NCBI RefSeq assembly: GCF_019655855.1
Contig: NZ_BPFX01000025.1
Span: forward strand, 124,001-188,000
Direction: 5' to 3'
Source: Pseudomonas paralcaligenes
Lineage (GTDB): Bacteria; Pseudomonadota; Gammaproteobacteria; Pseudomonadales; Pseudomonadaceae
Length of the DNA: 64,000 nucleotides
The translations under genes and the position numbers were made by a program. The notes under the pieces are model-generated. The model saw nothing but the letters and a program-made list of their open reading frames with translations, searched no databases and was not told where the DNA came from. Below are positions 20,315-32,425 of this stretch, piece after piece. Position 1 is the first letter of the stretch; the number at the start of each line of letters is the position of its first letter.

Positions 20315-21619
20315 TCAGCGCGGCCGGTAGCCCTGGGCGGCCAGCCAGTGGCGCAACATGGCCTGCTGTGTGGATGTCAGGTCGCGCAATGCCTCCTCCA
20401 GTCCAGCCCCGCTTTGCAGGGCACGCACCAGCGGTGCCAGCTCGATGCCCTGCAGGTGCCAGATGCCCAGCGGCTGGTCGGCGGTGACCACCACCTCGGC
20501 CTCGGCGATGGCGTCGTCGCGGATCACCGGCGCGCGCACCACGCGGACCTGGCTGAAATCGGTGGCAGCATGCATCGGTCCGGCGTCCGGCCAGTGGCGG
20601 CGCGCCTGCCAGAACGTCTGCTCCGGCCAGCGCTGTTCGAGGGCATAGAAATCCCGGCCGGTGCGGGCGAAGCGCAGGAACAACTGCTCCACCCGCTGCT
20701 GGTGGAAGCGCCGCGCCAGTTCGCCGCGCTCGGGATGGCGCAGCAGGGTGTTGATCACCGCCGGCGCCTGCAGGGCCGAGGACAGCGACTGGAAGATGCC
20801 GTTGCCGGACAACGGATCGACCGCCATCGCCGCATCGCCGACACGCAGCCAGTTCGATCCGCCGGCCTCGTGGAAAAGGATCGCCGTGCTGCTGCGCGCA
20901 TGCAGCTCGCCCGCCTGCACGGCGGTGCCGAACAACTGGTGCGCCAGCGCCGACTGGTCGCGACGCCGCACGCAGTAGGCGGCCAGTCGCTCCCTGGCCG
21001 GCAGCTCCGCGTTGGCCGCATCCAGGGTGACCTGCCAGTAGCAGCGGCCGTCGCCCAGGCGCGCCATCCACGACCAGCCATCGACCAGGCTTTCCACCGC
21101 CGACGCGGCCGGGCCCGGTGCCTGTCGCCAGCGCAGCAGCAGGCTCAGGGTTTCCGGCCCGCGCCGGCGGCCGCCGGCCAGCGGCGCCTGGCGACCGCGC
21201 GCCTCGACGAGAAAGTCCGCGTCCAGCGGCGCGCCCGACTCCAGTGCGATCCGATGCCCCTGCTCGCCCGACTCCACCTGGCGCACCCGCGCCTCGATCA
21301 GCTCGACGTCGGCCGCGCGCAAATCCTCGCGCAGCGCGGCGTCGAAACGCGGGCGGTCAAGCAGGCATTCCTGGTTGAGCACCCGGTCCTCGCCGTTCCA
21401 CGCCACCCGGCGCGGCGACGGTGCGGCGGCGGTCGCCAGCGCATTGCTCAGGCCTGCATGGCGCAGGCCGTCGAGCACCCGTTGCGATACGCCTTCGAGC
21501 GCCTCGAAACGGCGCCATTCGCTGACCACGCGGACGCGATAACCGAGGCGCCGTAGCCCCAGCGCCACGGCCGCACCGGCCGGGCCGGCGCCGAGCACCA
21601 CGATGCGCGGCTCATTCAT
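20315..21619 (-). CDS. qhpG: FAD-dependent monooxygenase of CTQ formation
   Basis: Flavoprotein of 434 residues. The N-terminal dinucleotide motif VVLGAGPAGAAVALGL and the second FAD motif GDAAMAVDPLSGNGI mark it as a tryptophan-halogenase/PHBH-type monooxygenase. In the known pathway QhpG hydroxylates the tryptophan of QhpC that becomes part of the quinone cofactor. I take the ATG at 21619, which overlaps the qhpE stop by 8 bases with GGTGGCGAG upstream; a TTG at 21640 is possible but less likely. Order on the minus strand is regulator, qhpF, qhpE, qhpG. It converges with the polyamine-type binding protein gene across a REP pair. Confidence 0.9.
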   Translation of the reverse strand: MNEPRIVVLGAGPAGAAVALGLRRLGYRVRVVSEWRRFEALEGVSQRVLDGLRHAGLSNALATAAAPSPRRVAWNGEDRVLNQECLLDRPRFDAALREDLRAADVELIEARVRQVESGEQGHRIALESGAPLDADFLVEARGRQAPLAGGRRRGPETLSLLLRWRQAPGPAASAVESLVDGWSWMARLGDGRCYWQVTLDAANAELPARERLAAYCVRRRDQSALAHQLFGTAVQAGELHARSSTAILFHEAGGSNWLRVGDAAMAVDPLSGNGIFQSLSSALQAPAVINTLLRHPERGELARRFHQQRVEQLFLRFARTGRDFYALEQRWPEQTFWQARRHWPDAGPMHAATDFSQVRVVRAPVIRDDAIAEAEVVVTADQPLGIWHLQGIELAPLVRALQSGAGLEEALRDLTSTQQAMLRHWLAAQGYRPR

Positions 21620-22292
21620 CTCGCCACCGCCGTCGCTCAAGGCCGACGAAGGCCGCCCCGTCGCGCAGCCAGGCCAGGACCGCCGCTTGATCGGCGACCG
21701 GCTCGCGGCAGAGGAAATCGACGATCAGCCCGCTCAGCGCCGCGCAGGCGATGCTGGCCCCGGCCACGCCATTGGCGGCGGCGACCGGTGCGCCGAAGTC
21801 CGCCTGGGCGCTGTCGAGCCAGGACCACTGCCCCGGCGCGCAGCGCGCATCACCGGTGATGCGGATCACCCCCGGATAGCTGGCGGGATACACCGCCTCG
21901 CCCTGCGCCGGGCTGGAGGCGCAGAGCAGGATGCCGGCCTGTCGCGCCGCCGCGCAGGCGTCACGCAGCACCGGCCGGTCGTTGCGCAGGCCGAGGCTGA
22001 GGTTGATCAGCACCACCCTCTGCTCGATCAGCCAGTGCAGCGCGGCAGCAATCTGCAGCGGGCTGGTCTGCCAGCGCTCGGTGAACACCTGGGCGACGCA
22101 GAAACGCGCCTGCGGCGCCGTCCCGGCCAGGGCGCCGAGCACGGCGCTGCCGTGGCCGAGGCGGTCGGGCATGGCGTCGCCGTCGCTCAAGCTATCGCCG
22201 TCCAACTGGAAGCGTCGCGCCGCCAGCACCCGATTCGCCTGCTGGGGGGCGAAGCCGCTGTCGATCACACCGACGCGCCATTCAGAAGCCAT
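21612..22292 (-). CDS. qhpE: Subtilisin-like protease that trims the QhpC leader
   Basis: Small serine protease of 226 residues with the subtilase triad: Asp11 in GVIDSGF, His47 in DRLGHGSAV, and Ser in GVAGASIAC near residue 178. There is no signal peptide or propeptide, in keeping with the cytoplasmic protease that removes the 28-residue leader of the cross-linked gamma subunit. The ATG at 22292 has a perfect GGAGG site and overlaps the end of qhpF by 11 bases, so the two are translationally coupled. The protein is short for a subtilase, as in other qhp loci. Confidence 0.92.
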   Translation of the reverse strand: MASEWRVGVIDSGFAPQQANRVLAARRFQLDGDSLSDGDAMPDRLGHGSAVLGALAGTAPQARFCVAQVFTERWQTSPLQIAAALHWLIEQRVVLINLSLGLRNDRPVLRDACAAARQAGILLCASSPAQGEAVYPASYPGVIRITGDARCAPGQWSWLDSAQADFGAPVAAANGVAGASIACAALSGLIVDFLCREPVADQAAVLAWLRDGAAFVGLERRRWRDE

Positions 22293-24015
22293 GGTCCTCC
22301 GCCTCGCTGTCGAGCTGGCGCAGCTGACCATCGGCGAGGCGGAAACTCAGCTCCGCCTGGGCCAGGGTCGACGGCCGGTGGCTGATGAGGATGCGCGTGC
22401 GCCCGGCGAACAGCTGGTCGATGGCGGCGATCACCTCGCGCTCGGTGGCCTCGTCGACCTGCGAGGTGGCTTCGTCGAGAACTAGGATCAGCGGGTCCTG
22501 CAGCAGTGCTCGGGCGATGGCGATGCGCTGCTTCTGCCCGCCGGAGAGCTGCTGGCCGCGCTCGCCGAGCTGGCTGTCGAGGCCTTGCGGCAGGCTGGCG
22601 ATCAGCTCGTCGAGACGCGCCAGGCGCGCCACCTGCTCGATGGCCGCGCGGTCGGCCTGCGGCGCGCTGTAGGCGAGGTTGTCGGCCAGGCTGCCGCGGA
22701 ACAGCACGATGTCCTGGCTGACCACGGCGATGCGTCGGCGCAGCTCGGACAGGTCGAGTTCGCGCAGGTCGGCGCCGTCGAGCAGGATGCGCCCCTGGTC
22801 GGGGTCGTAGAAGCGCTGCAGCAGGTCGATCAGGGTCGACTTGCCGGCGCCCGAGGCGCCGCTGACGGCGACCTTGCGGCCAGCCGGAATCGTCGCGCTG
22901 ACGCCACGCAATACCGCCTCGGCGCGCTGGTCGTGGGCGAAATGCAGGTCCTCGAGACGCAGTTCGCCACGGCCCTCGGGCATCGCGCGCGGCGCTTGCG
23001 GCTGGCGTACCTCGACCGGCTCCTGCTGCAGCTCCATGACCCGCCCCAGGCTGACGGTCATCCGCTGCAGCGCCACGTACAGGCCGAGCAGGCTCTGCAC
23101 CGGCCCCACCGCCATGCCCAGGTAGGTGGAGAAGGCGATCAGCGAGCCGAGCTGCCAGCTGCCCTGCACCACCCAGTAGCCGCCGATGATGAAAGCCGCC
23201 GCGCGCGACAGCGAGGTCAGCGTGCCGGGCACCGCATGGGTGAAGAACTCGGTGACCTGCAGCTTCAGCAGCTGGCGCATGTAGCCCTGGCCCAGCCCCT
23301 CCAGGCGCTGCGACTCGCGGCGCTGCTGGCCGGCGGCCTGGATGAACTTCATCGCCGGCAGGGTCTCGACCAGGAACGACGACACGTCCGCCGAACGCTC
23401 GCGCAGGCTGCGCACGTCGCGCTCGACCTTGCGCCGCATCCAGCGCAGCCACAGCACCTCGATGGGGATCAGCACGGCCAGCAGCAGCGACAGTTGCCAG
23501 GACAGCAGCAACATCAGCGTCACCGCGCCGAGCAGGCCGATCACGCTGGACACCGCGGAGAACAGCGAATCAACGGCGAAGCGCTGGATTTCCGCGACGT
23601 CGCCGTCCAGCCGCGACAGCAGGTCGCCGATCCGTCGCCGACCGAAGAACGCCGGCGACAGTTGTTGCAGATGGCGGTACAGGTCGTCGCGCAGGGCGAA
23701 CAGGATGCGCCCGGACAGGCGCGTGTGCAGGTAGCGGTTGAGGCCGGCGAGCAGCGTGCCGAAGATGCCGACCCCGATCATCGCCACGGCGACCTGCAGC
23801 AGGCGGCCGAAGTCCTTGGCCAGCAGGCCGTCGTCGATCAGCAGCTTGGTCAGCCAGGGCTGCGCCAGCACCAGCAGTGACGCGCACAGCGACAGGCCGA
23901 GCAACGCCAGGATGGCACGCAGGTGCGGGCGCACGAAACCGTACAGCCAGCCCAGCGAACGCTGCAGCACCTCGGGATCGGCGGTTTCCACCAGGCGGGG
24001 TATGAAACGGATCAT
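22282..24015 (-). CDS. qhpF: ABC exporter (membrane plus ATPase fusion) for the QHNDH gamma subunit
   Basis: Half-size ABC exporter of 577 residues. Six membrane spans (about residues 30-310) precede the nucleotide-binding domain, with Walker A GASGAGKST, signature LSGGQKQRIAIA and Walker B LILVLDEATS. In the known qhp system this exporter moves the modified gamma subunit to the periplasm. I use the ATG at 24015 preceded by GGGTGG; a GTG two codons upstream is an alternative. It is coupled to qhpE (overlap) and lies 45 bases downstream of the regulator gene, so regulator-qhpF-qhpE-qhpG probably form one transcript. Confidence 0.92.
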   Translation of the reverse strand: MIRFIPRLVETADPEVLQRSLGWLYGFVRPHLRAILALLGLSLCASLLVLAQPWLTKLLIDDGLLAKDFGRLLQVAVAMIGVGIFGTLLAGLNRYLHTRLSGRILFALRDDLYRHLQQLSPAFFGRRRIGDLLSRLDGDVAEIQRFAVDSLFSAVSSVIGLLGAVTLMLLLSWQLSLLLAVLIPIEVLWLRWMRRKVERDVRSLRERSADVSSFLVETLPAMKFIQAAGQQRRESQRLEGLGQGYMRQLLKLQVTEFFTHAVPGTLTSLSRAAAFIIGGYWVVQGSWQLGSLIAFSTYLGMAVGPVQSLLGLYVALQRMTVSLGRVMELQQEPVEVRQPQAPRAMPEGRGELRLEDLHFAHDQRAEAVLRGVSATIPAGRKVAVSGASGAGKSTLIDLLQRFYDPDQGRILLDGADLRELDLSELRRRIAVVSQDIVLFRGSLADNLAYSAPQADRAAIEQVARLARLDELIASLPQGLDSQLGERGQQLSGGQKQRIAIARALLQDPLILVLDEATSQVDEATEREVIAAIDQLFAGRTRILISHRPSTLAQAELSFRLADGQLRQLDSEAEDHGF

Positions 24016-24060
24016 CGCCACCCGGCCGGCAGCGTTGCGCCTGTCGCGTCGATCATCGCC

Positions 24061-25962
<1,902 letters not shown>

Positions 25963-26090
25963 CTGTCGCTCCAGTCCGGACTGCGCCGACGTCCTGAATG
26001 TCTACACCCCGCCGCGCACCGAGTAAATAGCCTCTCCGCTCCGCGTGCCCGGTGGTGTTTCGCTCGGGTTGACAGTCAGCCTGACACAGG

Positions 26091-26106
26091 TTTACGTTAA
26101 CGTAAA
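26091..26106 (+). promoter_or_regulatory. Perfect LiuR-type palindrome before liuR
   Basis: TTTACGTTAACGTAAA is a perfect 16-bp palindrome ending 24 bases before the liuR start, in the divergent gap shared with the sigma-54 activator gene. A TTGACA hexamer ends 16 bases upstream of it. MerR-type LiuR is known to repress its own operon; binding here fits autoregulation. Confidence 0.8.
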
Positions 26107-26130
26107 GGTAAATGAGATCGAGCCCCCACC

Positions 26131-26511
26131 ATGGCAACCACCTACAGCATTTCCGACCTGGCCCGCGAACTGGACGTCACCACCCGCGCCATCCGCTTCT
26201 ACGAGGAGCACGGCATGCTCAGCCCCGAGCGCCGTGGCCAGGAGCGGGTCTACAGCCCCAAGGACCTGGTCGCCCTGAAGCTGATCCTGCGCGGCAAGCG
26301 CATCGGTTTCTCCCTGGCCGAATGCAAGGAACTGATCGACCTCTACGACCCGAGCAGCGGTAACCGCAAGCAGTTGGAGACCTTCATGGAGAAGATCACC
26401 GAGCGCCGCGCGCAGCTCGCCCAGCAGATCCTCGACATAGAGCAGATGCAGCTGGAGCTGGACACGGCCGAAGAGCGCTGCCTCGCGGCGCTGGCCGAGA
26501 CCGCTCCGTAG
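26131..26511 (+). CDS. liuR: LiuR, MerR-family regulator of leucine/isovalerate catabolism
   Basis: DNA-binding protein of 126 residues. The MerR winged-helix HTH is at the N terminus ([20 protein letters not shown], then [17 protein letters not shown]). A helical dimerisation segment follows, [20 protein letters not shown], and there are no cysteine metal sites at the C terminus. This matches LiuR, the repressor of the liu operon that responds to branched-chain acyl-CoA breakdown products. It is the first gene of liuRABCDE, with a perfect palindrome in its promoter. Its TAG stop codon lies in the first bases of a REP-like element. Confidence 0.93.
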   Translation: MATTYSISDLARELDVTTRAIRFYEEHGMLSPERRGQERVYSPKDLVALKLILRGKRIGFSLAECKELIDLYDPSSGNRKQLETFMEKITERRAQLAQQILDIEQMQLELDTAEERCLAALAETAP

Positions 26512-26577
26512 GGTGCGCGTGGCCGCCCAGGCCGAGCGCACCACCCCCAACCGATCCGGTGCGCGCGGCGCACCCCA
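26511..26577. repeat. REP-like palindromes between liuR and liuA
   Basis: GGGTGCGCGTGGCC and GGTGCGCGCGGCGCACC elements of the GGTGCGC/GCGCACC family fill this gap, starting directly at the liuR stop codon. Related copies occur at 1063-1159 and 32394-32410. Confidence 0.65.
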
Positions 26578-26599
26578 CGACAACAAAAGCAGGTGCCCC

Positions 26600-27763
26600 A
26601 TGAGTTATCCGACCCTCAACTTCGGTCTCGGCGAAACCATCGACATGCTGCGCGACTCGGTGTACCAGTTCGCCCAGGCCGAGCTGGCGCCGCGCGCCGC
26701 GCAGATCGACCACGACAACGAGTTCCCCATGGACATGTGGCACAAGTTCGGCGACATGGGCCTGCTCGGCATGACCGTGGAAGAGGAATACGGCGGCACC
26801 GACATGGGCTATCTGGCCCACGTGGTGGCGATGGAGGAGATCAGCCGCGCCTCGGCCTCGGTCGGCCTGTCCTACGGTGCGCATTCCAACCTGTGCCTGA
26901 ACCAGATCCGCAAGAACGGTACTCATGAGCAGAAGGCCAAGTACCTGCCCAAGCTGTGCTCCGGCGAGCACGTCGGCGCACTGGCCATGAGCGAGCCCAA
27001 TGCCGGCTCCGACGTGGTGTCGATGAAGCTGCGCGCCGAGAAGCGCGGCGATCGATACATCCTCAACGGCAACAAGATGTGGATCACCAACGGCCCGGAC
27101 GCCAACACCTACGTGATCTACGCCAAGACCGACATCAACGCCGGCTCGCGCGGCATGACCGCGTTCATCGTCGAGCGCGACCTCAAGGGTTTCTCCCGCC
27201 ACCAGAAGCTGGACAAGCTGGGCATGCGCGGCTCCAACACCTGCGAACTGGTGTTCGAGGACGTGGAAGTGCCGGAAGAAAACATCCTCGGCGGCGAAGG
27301 CCGTGGCGTAGCCGTACTGATGAGCGGCCTGGACTACGAGCGCACCGTGCTCTCCGGCGGCCCGACCGGGATCATGAGTGCGTGCATGGACGTGGTGCTG
27401 CCCTACGTGCACGAGCGCCAGCAGTTCAAGCAGTCGATCGGCGAGTTCCAGCTGGTACAGGGCAAGCTGGCCGACATGTACGCCGGCATGAACGCCTCCA
27501 AGTCCTACCTGTACACCGTGGCCAAGGCCTGCGACCGTGGCGAGGAATCGCGCAAGGACGCCGCGGCGGTGATCCTCTACACCGCCGAGATGGCCACCAG
27601 GATGGCTCTCGACACCATCCAGCTGCTCGGCGGCAACGGCTACACCAACGAGTACCCGGCCGGCCGCCTGCTGCGCGACGCCAAGCTGTACGAGATCGGC
27701 GCCGGCACCAGCGAAATCCGCCGCATGCTGATCGGCCGCGAGCTGTACAACGAGACGAAATGA
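26600..27763 (+). CDS. liuA: Isovaleryl-CoA dehydrogenase
   Basis: FAD-dependent acyl-CoA dehydrogenase of 387 residues that converts isovaleryl-CoA to 3-methylcrotonyl-CoA, passing electrons to ETF. Seen are the acyl-CoA dehydrogenase signature [13 protein letters not shown], the FAD region [10 protein letters not shown], the IVD-type catalytic glutamate in [11 protein letters not shown], and the C-terminal [14 protein letters not shown] choose the ATG at 26600 ([10 protein letters not shown]) with AGGTG before it; the open frame upstream is made by REP sequence. It is the first enzyme gene of the liu operon. Confidence 0.96.
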   Translation: MSYPTLNFGLGETIDMLRDSVYQFAQAELAPRAAQIDHDNEFPMDMWHKFGDMGLLGMTVEEEYGGTDMGYLAHVVAMEEISRASASVGLSYGAHSNLCLNQIRKNGTHEQKAKYLPKLCSGEHVGALAMSEPNAGSDVVSMKLRAEKRGDRYILNGNKMWITNGPDANTYVIYAKTDINAGSRGMTAFIVERDLKGFSRHQKLDKLGMRGSNTCELVFEDVEVPEENILGGEGRGVAVLMSGLDYERTVLSGGPTGIMSACMDVVLPYVHERQQFKQSIGEFQLVQGKLADMYAGMNASKSYLYTVAKACDRGEESRKDAAAVILYTAEMATRMALDTIQLLGGNGYTNEYPAGRLLRDAKLYEIGAGTSEIRRMLIGRELYNETK

Positions 27764-27764
27764 T

Positions 27765-27853
27765 CCTTCTCCCCCTGGGAGAAGGTGCCCGAAGGGCGGA
27801 TGAGGGCGCGTCGCCAAGCACCCTCACCCCAGCCCTCTCCCACAGGGAGAGGG
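27765..27853. repeat. REP pair of the CTCTCCC/GGGAGAG type between liuA and liuB
   Basis: Two hairpins, CCTTCTCCCCCTGGGAGAAGG (27765-27785) and one with CCCTCTCCC/GGGAGAGGG arms (27833-27853), flank a spacer. They start right after the liuA stop and could process or stabilise the operon transcript. Confidence 0.75.
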
Positions 27854-27875
27854 AGCAAAAGCATACGAGGCACAC

Positions 27876-29483
27876 ATGGCCATCCTGCATACCCAGATCA
27901 ACACCCGCTCGCCGAAGTTCGCCGCCAACCAGGCAGCCATGCTCACCCAGGTGAACGACCTGCGCGCCCTGCTCGCCCGCGTTCATGAAGGCGGCGGCGC
28001 CAAGGCCCAGGAGCGCCACACCTCGCGCGGCAAGCTGCTGCCGCGCGAACGCATCAACCGCCTGCTGGACATCGGCTCGCCCTTCCTCGAAGTCGGCCAG
28101 CTGGCCGCCCATGAGGTGTACGGCGAGGACGTGCCGGCCGCCGGCGTGGTCGCCGGCATCGGCCGCGTGGAAGGCGTCGAGTGCATGATCATCGCCAACG
28201 ACGCCACGGTGAAAGGCGGCAGCTACTACCCCCTGACCGTGAAGAAGCACCTGCGCGCACAGACCATCGCCCAGCAGAACCGGCTGCCGTGCATCTACCT
28301 GGTGGACTCCGGCGGCGCCAACCTGCCGCGCCAGGAAGAAGTGTTCCCCGACCGCGAGCACTTCGGTCGCATCTTCTTCAACCAGGCCAACATGAGCGCC
28401 CAGGGCATACCGCAGATCGCCGTGGTCATGGGCTCCTGCACCGCTGGCGGCGCCTATGTGCCGGCGATGAGCGACGAGACCATCATGGTGCACAACCAGG
28501 CCACCATCTTCCTGGCCGGCCCGCCCCTGGTGAAGGCCGCCACCGGCGAAGTGGTGACCGCCGAGGAACTGGGCGGCGCCGACGTGCACTGCAAGACGTC
28601 CGGCGTGGCCGACCATTACGCGGACGACGACGAGCACGCCCTGGCCATCGCCCGGCGCTGCATCGCCAACCTCAACTGGCGCAAGCTCGGCCAGCTGCAG
28701 ACCCGTGCCCCGGTAGCTCCGTTGCATGGCAGCGAGGAGCTGTACGGGGTGATCCCGGTCGATGCAAAGCAGCCGTTCGATGTGCGCGAGGTGATCGCCC
28801 GCGTGGTCGACGGCAGCGCGTTCGATGAGTTCAAGGCCCTGTTCGGCACCACCCTGGTCTGCGGCTTCGCCCATGTCCACGGCTACCCGGTGGCGATCCT
28901 GGCGAACAACGGCATCCTGTTCGCCGAGGCCGCACAGAAAGGCGCGCACTTCATCGAACTGGCCTGCCAGCGCGGCATACCTCTGCTGTTCCTGCAGAAC
29001 ATCACCGGCTTCATGGTCGGCAAGAAATACGAGGAAGGCGGCATCGCCAAGCACGGCGCCAAGCTGGTCACCGCCGTGGCCTGCGCCAGGGTGCCGAAGT
29101 TCACCGTGATCATCGGCGGCAGCTTCGGCGCCGGTAACTACGGCATGTGCGGCCGCGCCTACGACCCGCGCTTCCTGTGGATGTGGCCCAACGCGCGGAT
29201 CGGCGTGATGGGCGCCGAGCAGGCGGCCGGCGTGCTGGTACAGGTTAAGCGCGAGCAGGCGGCCCGTTCCGGCCACCCGTTCAGCGACGAGGAAGAGGCG
29301 CGCATCAAGCAGCCCATCGTCGCCCAGTACGAGCAGCAGGCCCACGCCTACTACTCCAGCGCCCGCCTGTGGGACGACGGCGTGATCGACCCGGCGCAGA
29401 CCCGCGACGTGCTCGGCCTGGCCCTGTCTGCCAGCCTCAATGCGCCCATCGAGCCGACCACCTTCGGGGTGTTCCGCATGTAA
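27876..29483 (+). CDS. liuB: Methylcrotonyl-CoA carboxylase beta (carboxyltransferase) subunit
   Basis: Carboxyltransferase subunit of 535 residues. It moves CO2 from biotin to 3-methylcrotonyl-CoA, giving 3-methylglutaconyl-CoA. The typical acyl-CoA carboxyltransferase blocks are present: [35 protein letters not shown], the second-domain [16 protein letters not shown], and [20 protein letters not shown]. The length matches MCC beta (about 535). It pairs with liuD, which carries the biotin carboxylase and biotin carrier parts. Third gene of the liu cluster, followed by a REP region and liuC. Confidence 0.97.
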   Translation: MAILHTQINTRSPKFAANQAAMLTQVNDLRALLARVHEGGGAKAQERHTSRGKLLPRERINRLLDIGSPFLEVGQLAAHEVYGEDVPAAGVVAGIGRVEGVECMIIANDATVKGGSYYPLTVKKHLRAQTIAQQNRLPCIYLVDSGGANLPRQEEVFPDREHFGRIFFNQANMSAQGIPQIAVVMGSCTAGGAYVPAMSDETIMVHNQATIFLAGPPLVKAATGEVVTAEELGGADVHCKTSGVADHYADDDEHALAIARRCIANLNWRKLGQLQTRAPVAPLHGSEELYGVIPVDAKQPFDVREVIARVVDGSAFDEFKALFGTTLVCGFAHVHGYPVAILANNGILFAEAAQKGAHFIELACQRGIPLLFLQNITGFMVGKKYEEGGIAKHGAKLVTAVACARVPKFTVIIGGSFGAGNYGMCGRAYDPRFLWMWPNARIGVMGAEQAAGVLVQVKREQAARSGHPFSDEEEARIKQPIVAQYEQQAHAYYSSARLWDDGVIDPAQTRDVLGLALSASLNAPIEPTTFGVFRM

Positions 29484-29493
29484 GGCCTTTGAC

Positions 29494-29589
29494 TCCCCTC
29501 TCCCTTTGGGAGAGGGGCCGGGGGTGAGGGATGCCATGTGCAACTCGCCCTAGACCCTCACCCCAGCCCTCTCCCAAGGGGAGAGGGAG
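29494..29589. repeat. REP pair between liuB and liuC
   Basis: CCCCTCTCC/GGAGAGGGG (from 29494) and CCCTCTCCC/GGGGAGAGGG (to 29589) face each other around a spacer, with GGTGAGGG and CCCTCACC arms extending the symmetry. Same family as 27765-27853. Confidence 0.75.
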
Positions 29590-29614
29590 CACAACCGAGT
29601 TGCCTGGAGCCGCC

Positions 29615-30415
29615 ATGACCGACTTCACCACCGTACAGCTTGAAACCGACCCGCGCGGCTTCGCCACCCTGTGGCTGAACCGCCCGGAGAAAAACAACGC
29701 CTTCAACGCCGAGATGATCCGCGAGCTGATCATCGCCATCGACGCAATCGCCGCCGACAAGACCCTGCGCTTCCTGCTGCTGCGCGGGCGCGGCAAGCAC
29801 TTCTCCGCCGGCGCCGACCTGGCCTGGATGCAGGCCTCGGCCAAGCTCGACTACAACGCCAACCTTAACGACGCCCGCGAGCTGGCCGAGCTGATGTACA
29901 ACCTCAACGGCCTGAAGATCCCGACCCTGGCCGTGGTCCAGGGCGCGGCGTTCGGCGGTGCTGTGGGTCTGGTGAGCTGCTGCGATATGGCCATCGGCGC
30001 GGACGACGCGCTGTTCAGCCTGTCGGAAGTACGCATCGGCCTGGCGCCGGCGGTGATCAGTCCCTTCGTGGTCCAGGCCCTGGGCGAGCGCGCCGCGTGC
30101 CGCTACGCGCTGACCGCCGAGCGTTTTTCCGGCAGCCGCGCCCGCGAGCTGGGCCTGCTGGCCGAGGCCTACCCGGTCGCCGAGCTGGACGCCCAGGTCG
30201 AAGCCTGGGTGAACAACCTGCTGCTCAACAGCCCGCAGGCCATGCAGGCCAGCAAGGACCTGCTGCGCGAAGTCGGCAGCGGCATGCTCAGCCCGGCCCT
30301 GCGCCGCTATACCGAGAACGCCATCGCCCGCATTCGCGTCAGCCCCGAGGGCCAGGAAGGGCTCAACGCCTTCCTGGAAAAACGCACGCCCGCCTGGCAG
30401 GAGCCGCAAGCATGA
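29615..30415 (+). CDS. liuC: 3-Methylglutaconyl-CoA hydratase
   Basis: Enoyl-CoA hydratase/isomerase family protein of 266 residues that adds water to 3-methylglutaconyl-CoA to give HMG-CoA. It shows the oxyanion-hole segments LRGRGKHFSAGADLAWM and VQGAAFGGAVGLVSCCDMA and the following SEVRIGLAPAVISPFV typical of the group. The ATG at 29615 follows GGAG and gives the usual family length; the longer upstream frame runs through REP sequence. Its stop overlaps the liuD start (ATGA), so the two are translationally coupled. Confidence 0.95.
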   Translation: MTDFTTVQLETDPRGFATLWLNRPEKNNAFNAEMIRELIIAIDAIAADKTLRFLLLRGRGKHFSAGADLAWMQASAKLDYNANLNDARELAELMYNLNGLKIPTLAVVQGAAFGGAVGLVSCCDMAIGADDALFSLSEVRIGLAPAVISPFVVQALGERAACRYALTAERFSGSRARELGLLAEAYPVAELDAQVEAWVNNLLLNSPQAMQASKDLLREVGSGMLSPALRRYTENAIARIRVSPEGQEGLNAFLEKRTPAWQEPQA

Positions 30416-32370
30416 GCCGCACGCATATCGATACCCTGCTGGTCGCCAACCGCGGCGAGATCGCCTGCCGGGTGATGCGCACCGCCAAGGCCCAGGGCCT
30501 GAAGACCGTTGCCGTACATAGCGGCATCGACGCCAACGCCCGCCATGTGCGCGAAGCCGACCTGGCGGTGAACCTCGGCGGCGCCAAGCCGGCTGACAGC
30601 TACCTGCTGGTCGACAAGATCATCGCCGCGGCCAATGCCAGCGGCGCCCAGGCCATCCACCCGGGCTACGGCTTCCTCTCCGAGAACGCCGGCTTCGCCC
30701 GTGCCATCGAGGCCGCCGGGCTGATCTTCCTCGGCCCGCCCGCCGCCGCCATCGACGCCATGGGCAGCAAGTCCGCCGCCAAGGCGCTGATGGAAGACGC
30801 CGGTGTGCCGCTGGTGCCCGGCTACCACGGCGAAGCCCAGGACGTAGAGACCTTCCGCGTCGCCGCCGAGCGCATCGGCTACCCGGTGCTGCTCAAGGCC
30901 GCCGCCGGCGGCGGTGGCAAGGGCATGAAGGTGGTGGAGCGCGAGGCCGAGCTGGCCGAGACCCTGGAATCCGCCCAGCGCGAGGCGCAGTCGGCCTTCG
31001 GCGACGCGCGCATGCTGGTGGAGAAATACGTGCTTCAACCGCGCCACGTGGAGATCCAGGTGTTTGCCGACAGCCACGGCAACTGCCTGTACCTCAACGA
31101 ACGCGACTGCTCGATCCAGCGCCGCCACCAGAAGGTGGTCGAAGAAGCTCCGGCCCCGGGCTTGAGCCCCGAGCTGCGCCGCGCCATGGGCGAGGCCGCA
31201 GTCAAGGCCGCCCAGGCCATCGGCTATGTCGGCGCCGGCACCGTGGAGTTCCTGCTGGATGCCCGCGGCCAGTTCTTCTTCATGGAGATGAACACCCGCC
31301 TGCAGGTGGAGCACCCGGTTACCGAGGCCATCACCGGCCTCGACCTGGTGGCCTGGCAGATTCGCGTCGCCCGTGGCGAGGCGCTGCCGATCACCCAGGA
31401 GCAGGTGCCGCTCAATGGCCACGCCATCGAGGTGCGCTTGTACGCCGAGGACACCGACAACGACTTCCTGCCCGCCTCCGGCGATCTCAAGCTGTATCGC
31501 GAGCCGGCTGCCGGCGAAGGCCGCCGGGTCGACAGCGGCGTAGCGGAAGGCGACACCGTCTCGCCGTTCTACGACCCCATGCTCGGCAAGCTGATCGCCT
31601 GGGGCGAGGACCGCGAACAGGCCCGCCAGCGCCTGCTGACCATGCTGGAGGAAACCGCCGTCGGCGGCTTCGCCAGCAACCTGCCGTTCCTGCGTCGTGT
31701 GCTGGCCCATCCGGCCTTCGCCAACGCGGAACTGGATACCGGCTTTATCGCCCGTCACCAGGAACAGCTGCTGCCGGCCGTGGCCGAGCTGCCCGGCGAG
31801 TTCTGGCAGCTGGCCGCCGAGGCCTGGCTGCAGAGCGAAGCACCGCGCTGTAGCCACGAGGACTATCACTCGCCCTGGGCAGCCAGCAGCGGCTGGCGCT
31901 CCGGCCTGACGGCGGAAACCGATGTGCACCTGCGCAGCGGCGAGCAGCGTCACACCGTGCACCTGCGCGGCCCTGCGCAATCGCGCCTGCTCGGCGAGCA
32001 GCTGTGGACCGAGCAAGATGGCCTGCGCCGCGCGCACCGGGCGATCCGACGGGACGATGCGCTCTATCTGGAATGGCAGGGTCGCCTGCACGAGGTAAGC
32101 CGCGTCGACCCGATCGCCGAGGCCGAAGCCAGCCACGCCCAGCATGGCGGGCTGACAGCACCGATGAACGGCAGTATCGTCCGCGTGCTGGTCGAGCCCG
32201 GCCAGGCCGTGGAGGCCGGCACCGCACTGGTGGTGCTGGAGGCCATGAAGATGGAGCACAGCATCCGCGCGCCCCACGCCGGCACGGTCAAGGCGCTGTA
32301 CTGTGGCGAAGGCGATATGGTCAGCGAAGGCGCTGCGCTGGTTGAGCTGGAGCCGGCTCCCACCGTGTAG
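30412..32370 (+). CDS. liuD: Methylcrotonyl-CoA carboxylase alpha (biotin carboxylase/carrier) subunit
   Basis: Biotin-containing subunit of 652 residues. The biotin carboxylase domain (about 1-450) begins [18 protein letters not shown] and has the ATP-grasp glycine loop [11 protein letters not shown] and the [14 protein letters not shown] motif. The C-terminal biotin-carrier domain has the biotinylated lysine in EAMKMEHS near residue 620. With LiuB it forms 3-methylcrotonyl-CoA carboxylase. The ATG at 30412 overlaps the liuC stop by four bases, fixing the start. Confidence 0.97.
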   Translation: MSRTHIDTLLVANRGEIACRVMRTAKAQGLKTVAVHSGIDANARHVREADLAVNLGGAKPADSYLLVDKIIAAANASGAQAIHPGYGFLSENAGFARAIEAAGLIFLGPPAAAIDAMGSKSAAKALMEDAGVPLVPGYHGEAQDVETFRVAAERIGYPVLLKAAAGGGGKGMKVVEREAELAETLESAQREAQSAFGDARMLVEKYVLQPRHVEIQVFADSHGNCLYLNERDCSIQRRHQKVVEEAPAPGLSPELRRAMGEAAVKAAQAIGYVGAGTVEFLLDARGQFFFMEMNTRLQVEHPVTEAITGLDLVAWQIRVARGEALPITQEQVPLNGHAIEVRLYAEDTDNDFLPASGDLKLYREPAAGEGRRVDSGVAEGDTVSPFYDPMLGKLIAWGEDREQARQRLLTMLEETAVGGFASNLPFLRRVLAHPAFANAELDTGFIARHQEQLLPAVAELPGEFWQLAAEAWLQSEAPRCSHEDYHSPWAASSGWRSGLTAETDVHLRSGEQRHTVHLRGPAQSRLLGEQLWTEQDGLRRAHRAIRRDDALYLEWQGRLHEVSRVDPIAEAEASHAQHGGLTAPMNGSIVRVLVEPGQAVEAGTALVVLEAMKMEHSIRAPHAGTVKALYCGEGDMVSEGAALVELEPAPTV

Positions 32371-32393
32371 GGGCGCCCCCCATGGGAAAATAT

Positions 32394-32410
32394 GGTGCGC
32401 ACAGCGCACC
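32394..32410. repeat. REP-like palindrome between liuD and liuE
   Basis: GGTGCGCACAGCGCACC is a 7-bp-arm palindrome of the family also seen at 1063-1159 and 26511-26577. The liuE ribosome site follows at about 32414-32419. Confidence 0.6.
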
Positions 32411-32425
32411 CTACGGAGATACTCC

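Noticed and set aside
26069..26074. TTGACA as a -35 box for liuR
   Set aside because: No convincing -10 element lies at 16-19 bases; the palindrome occupies the place, so only the operator is claimed.
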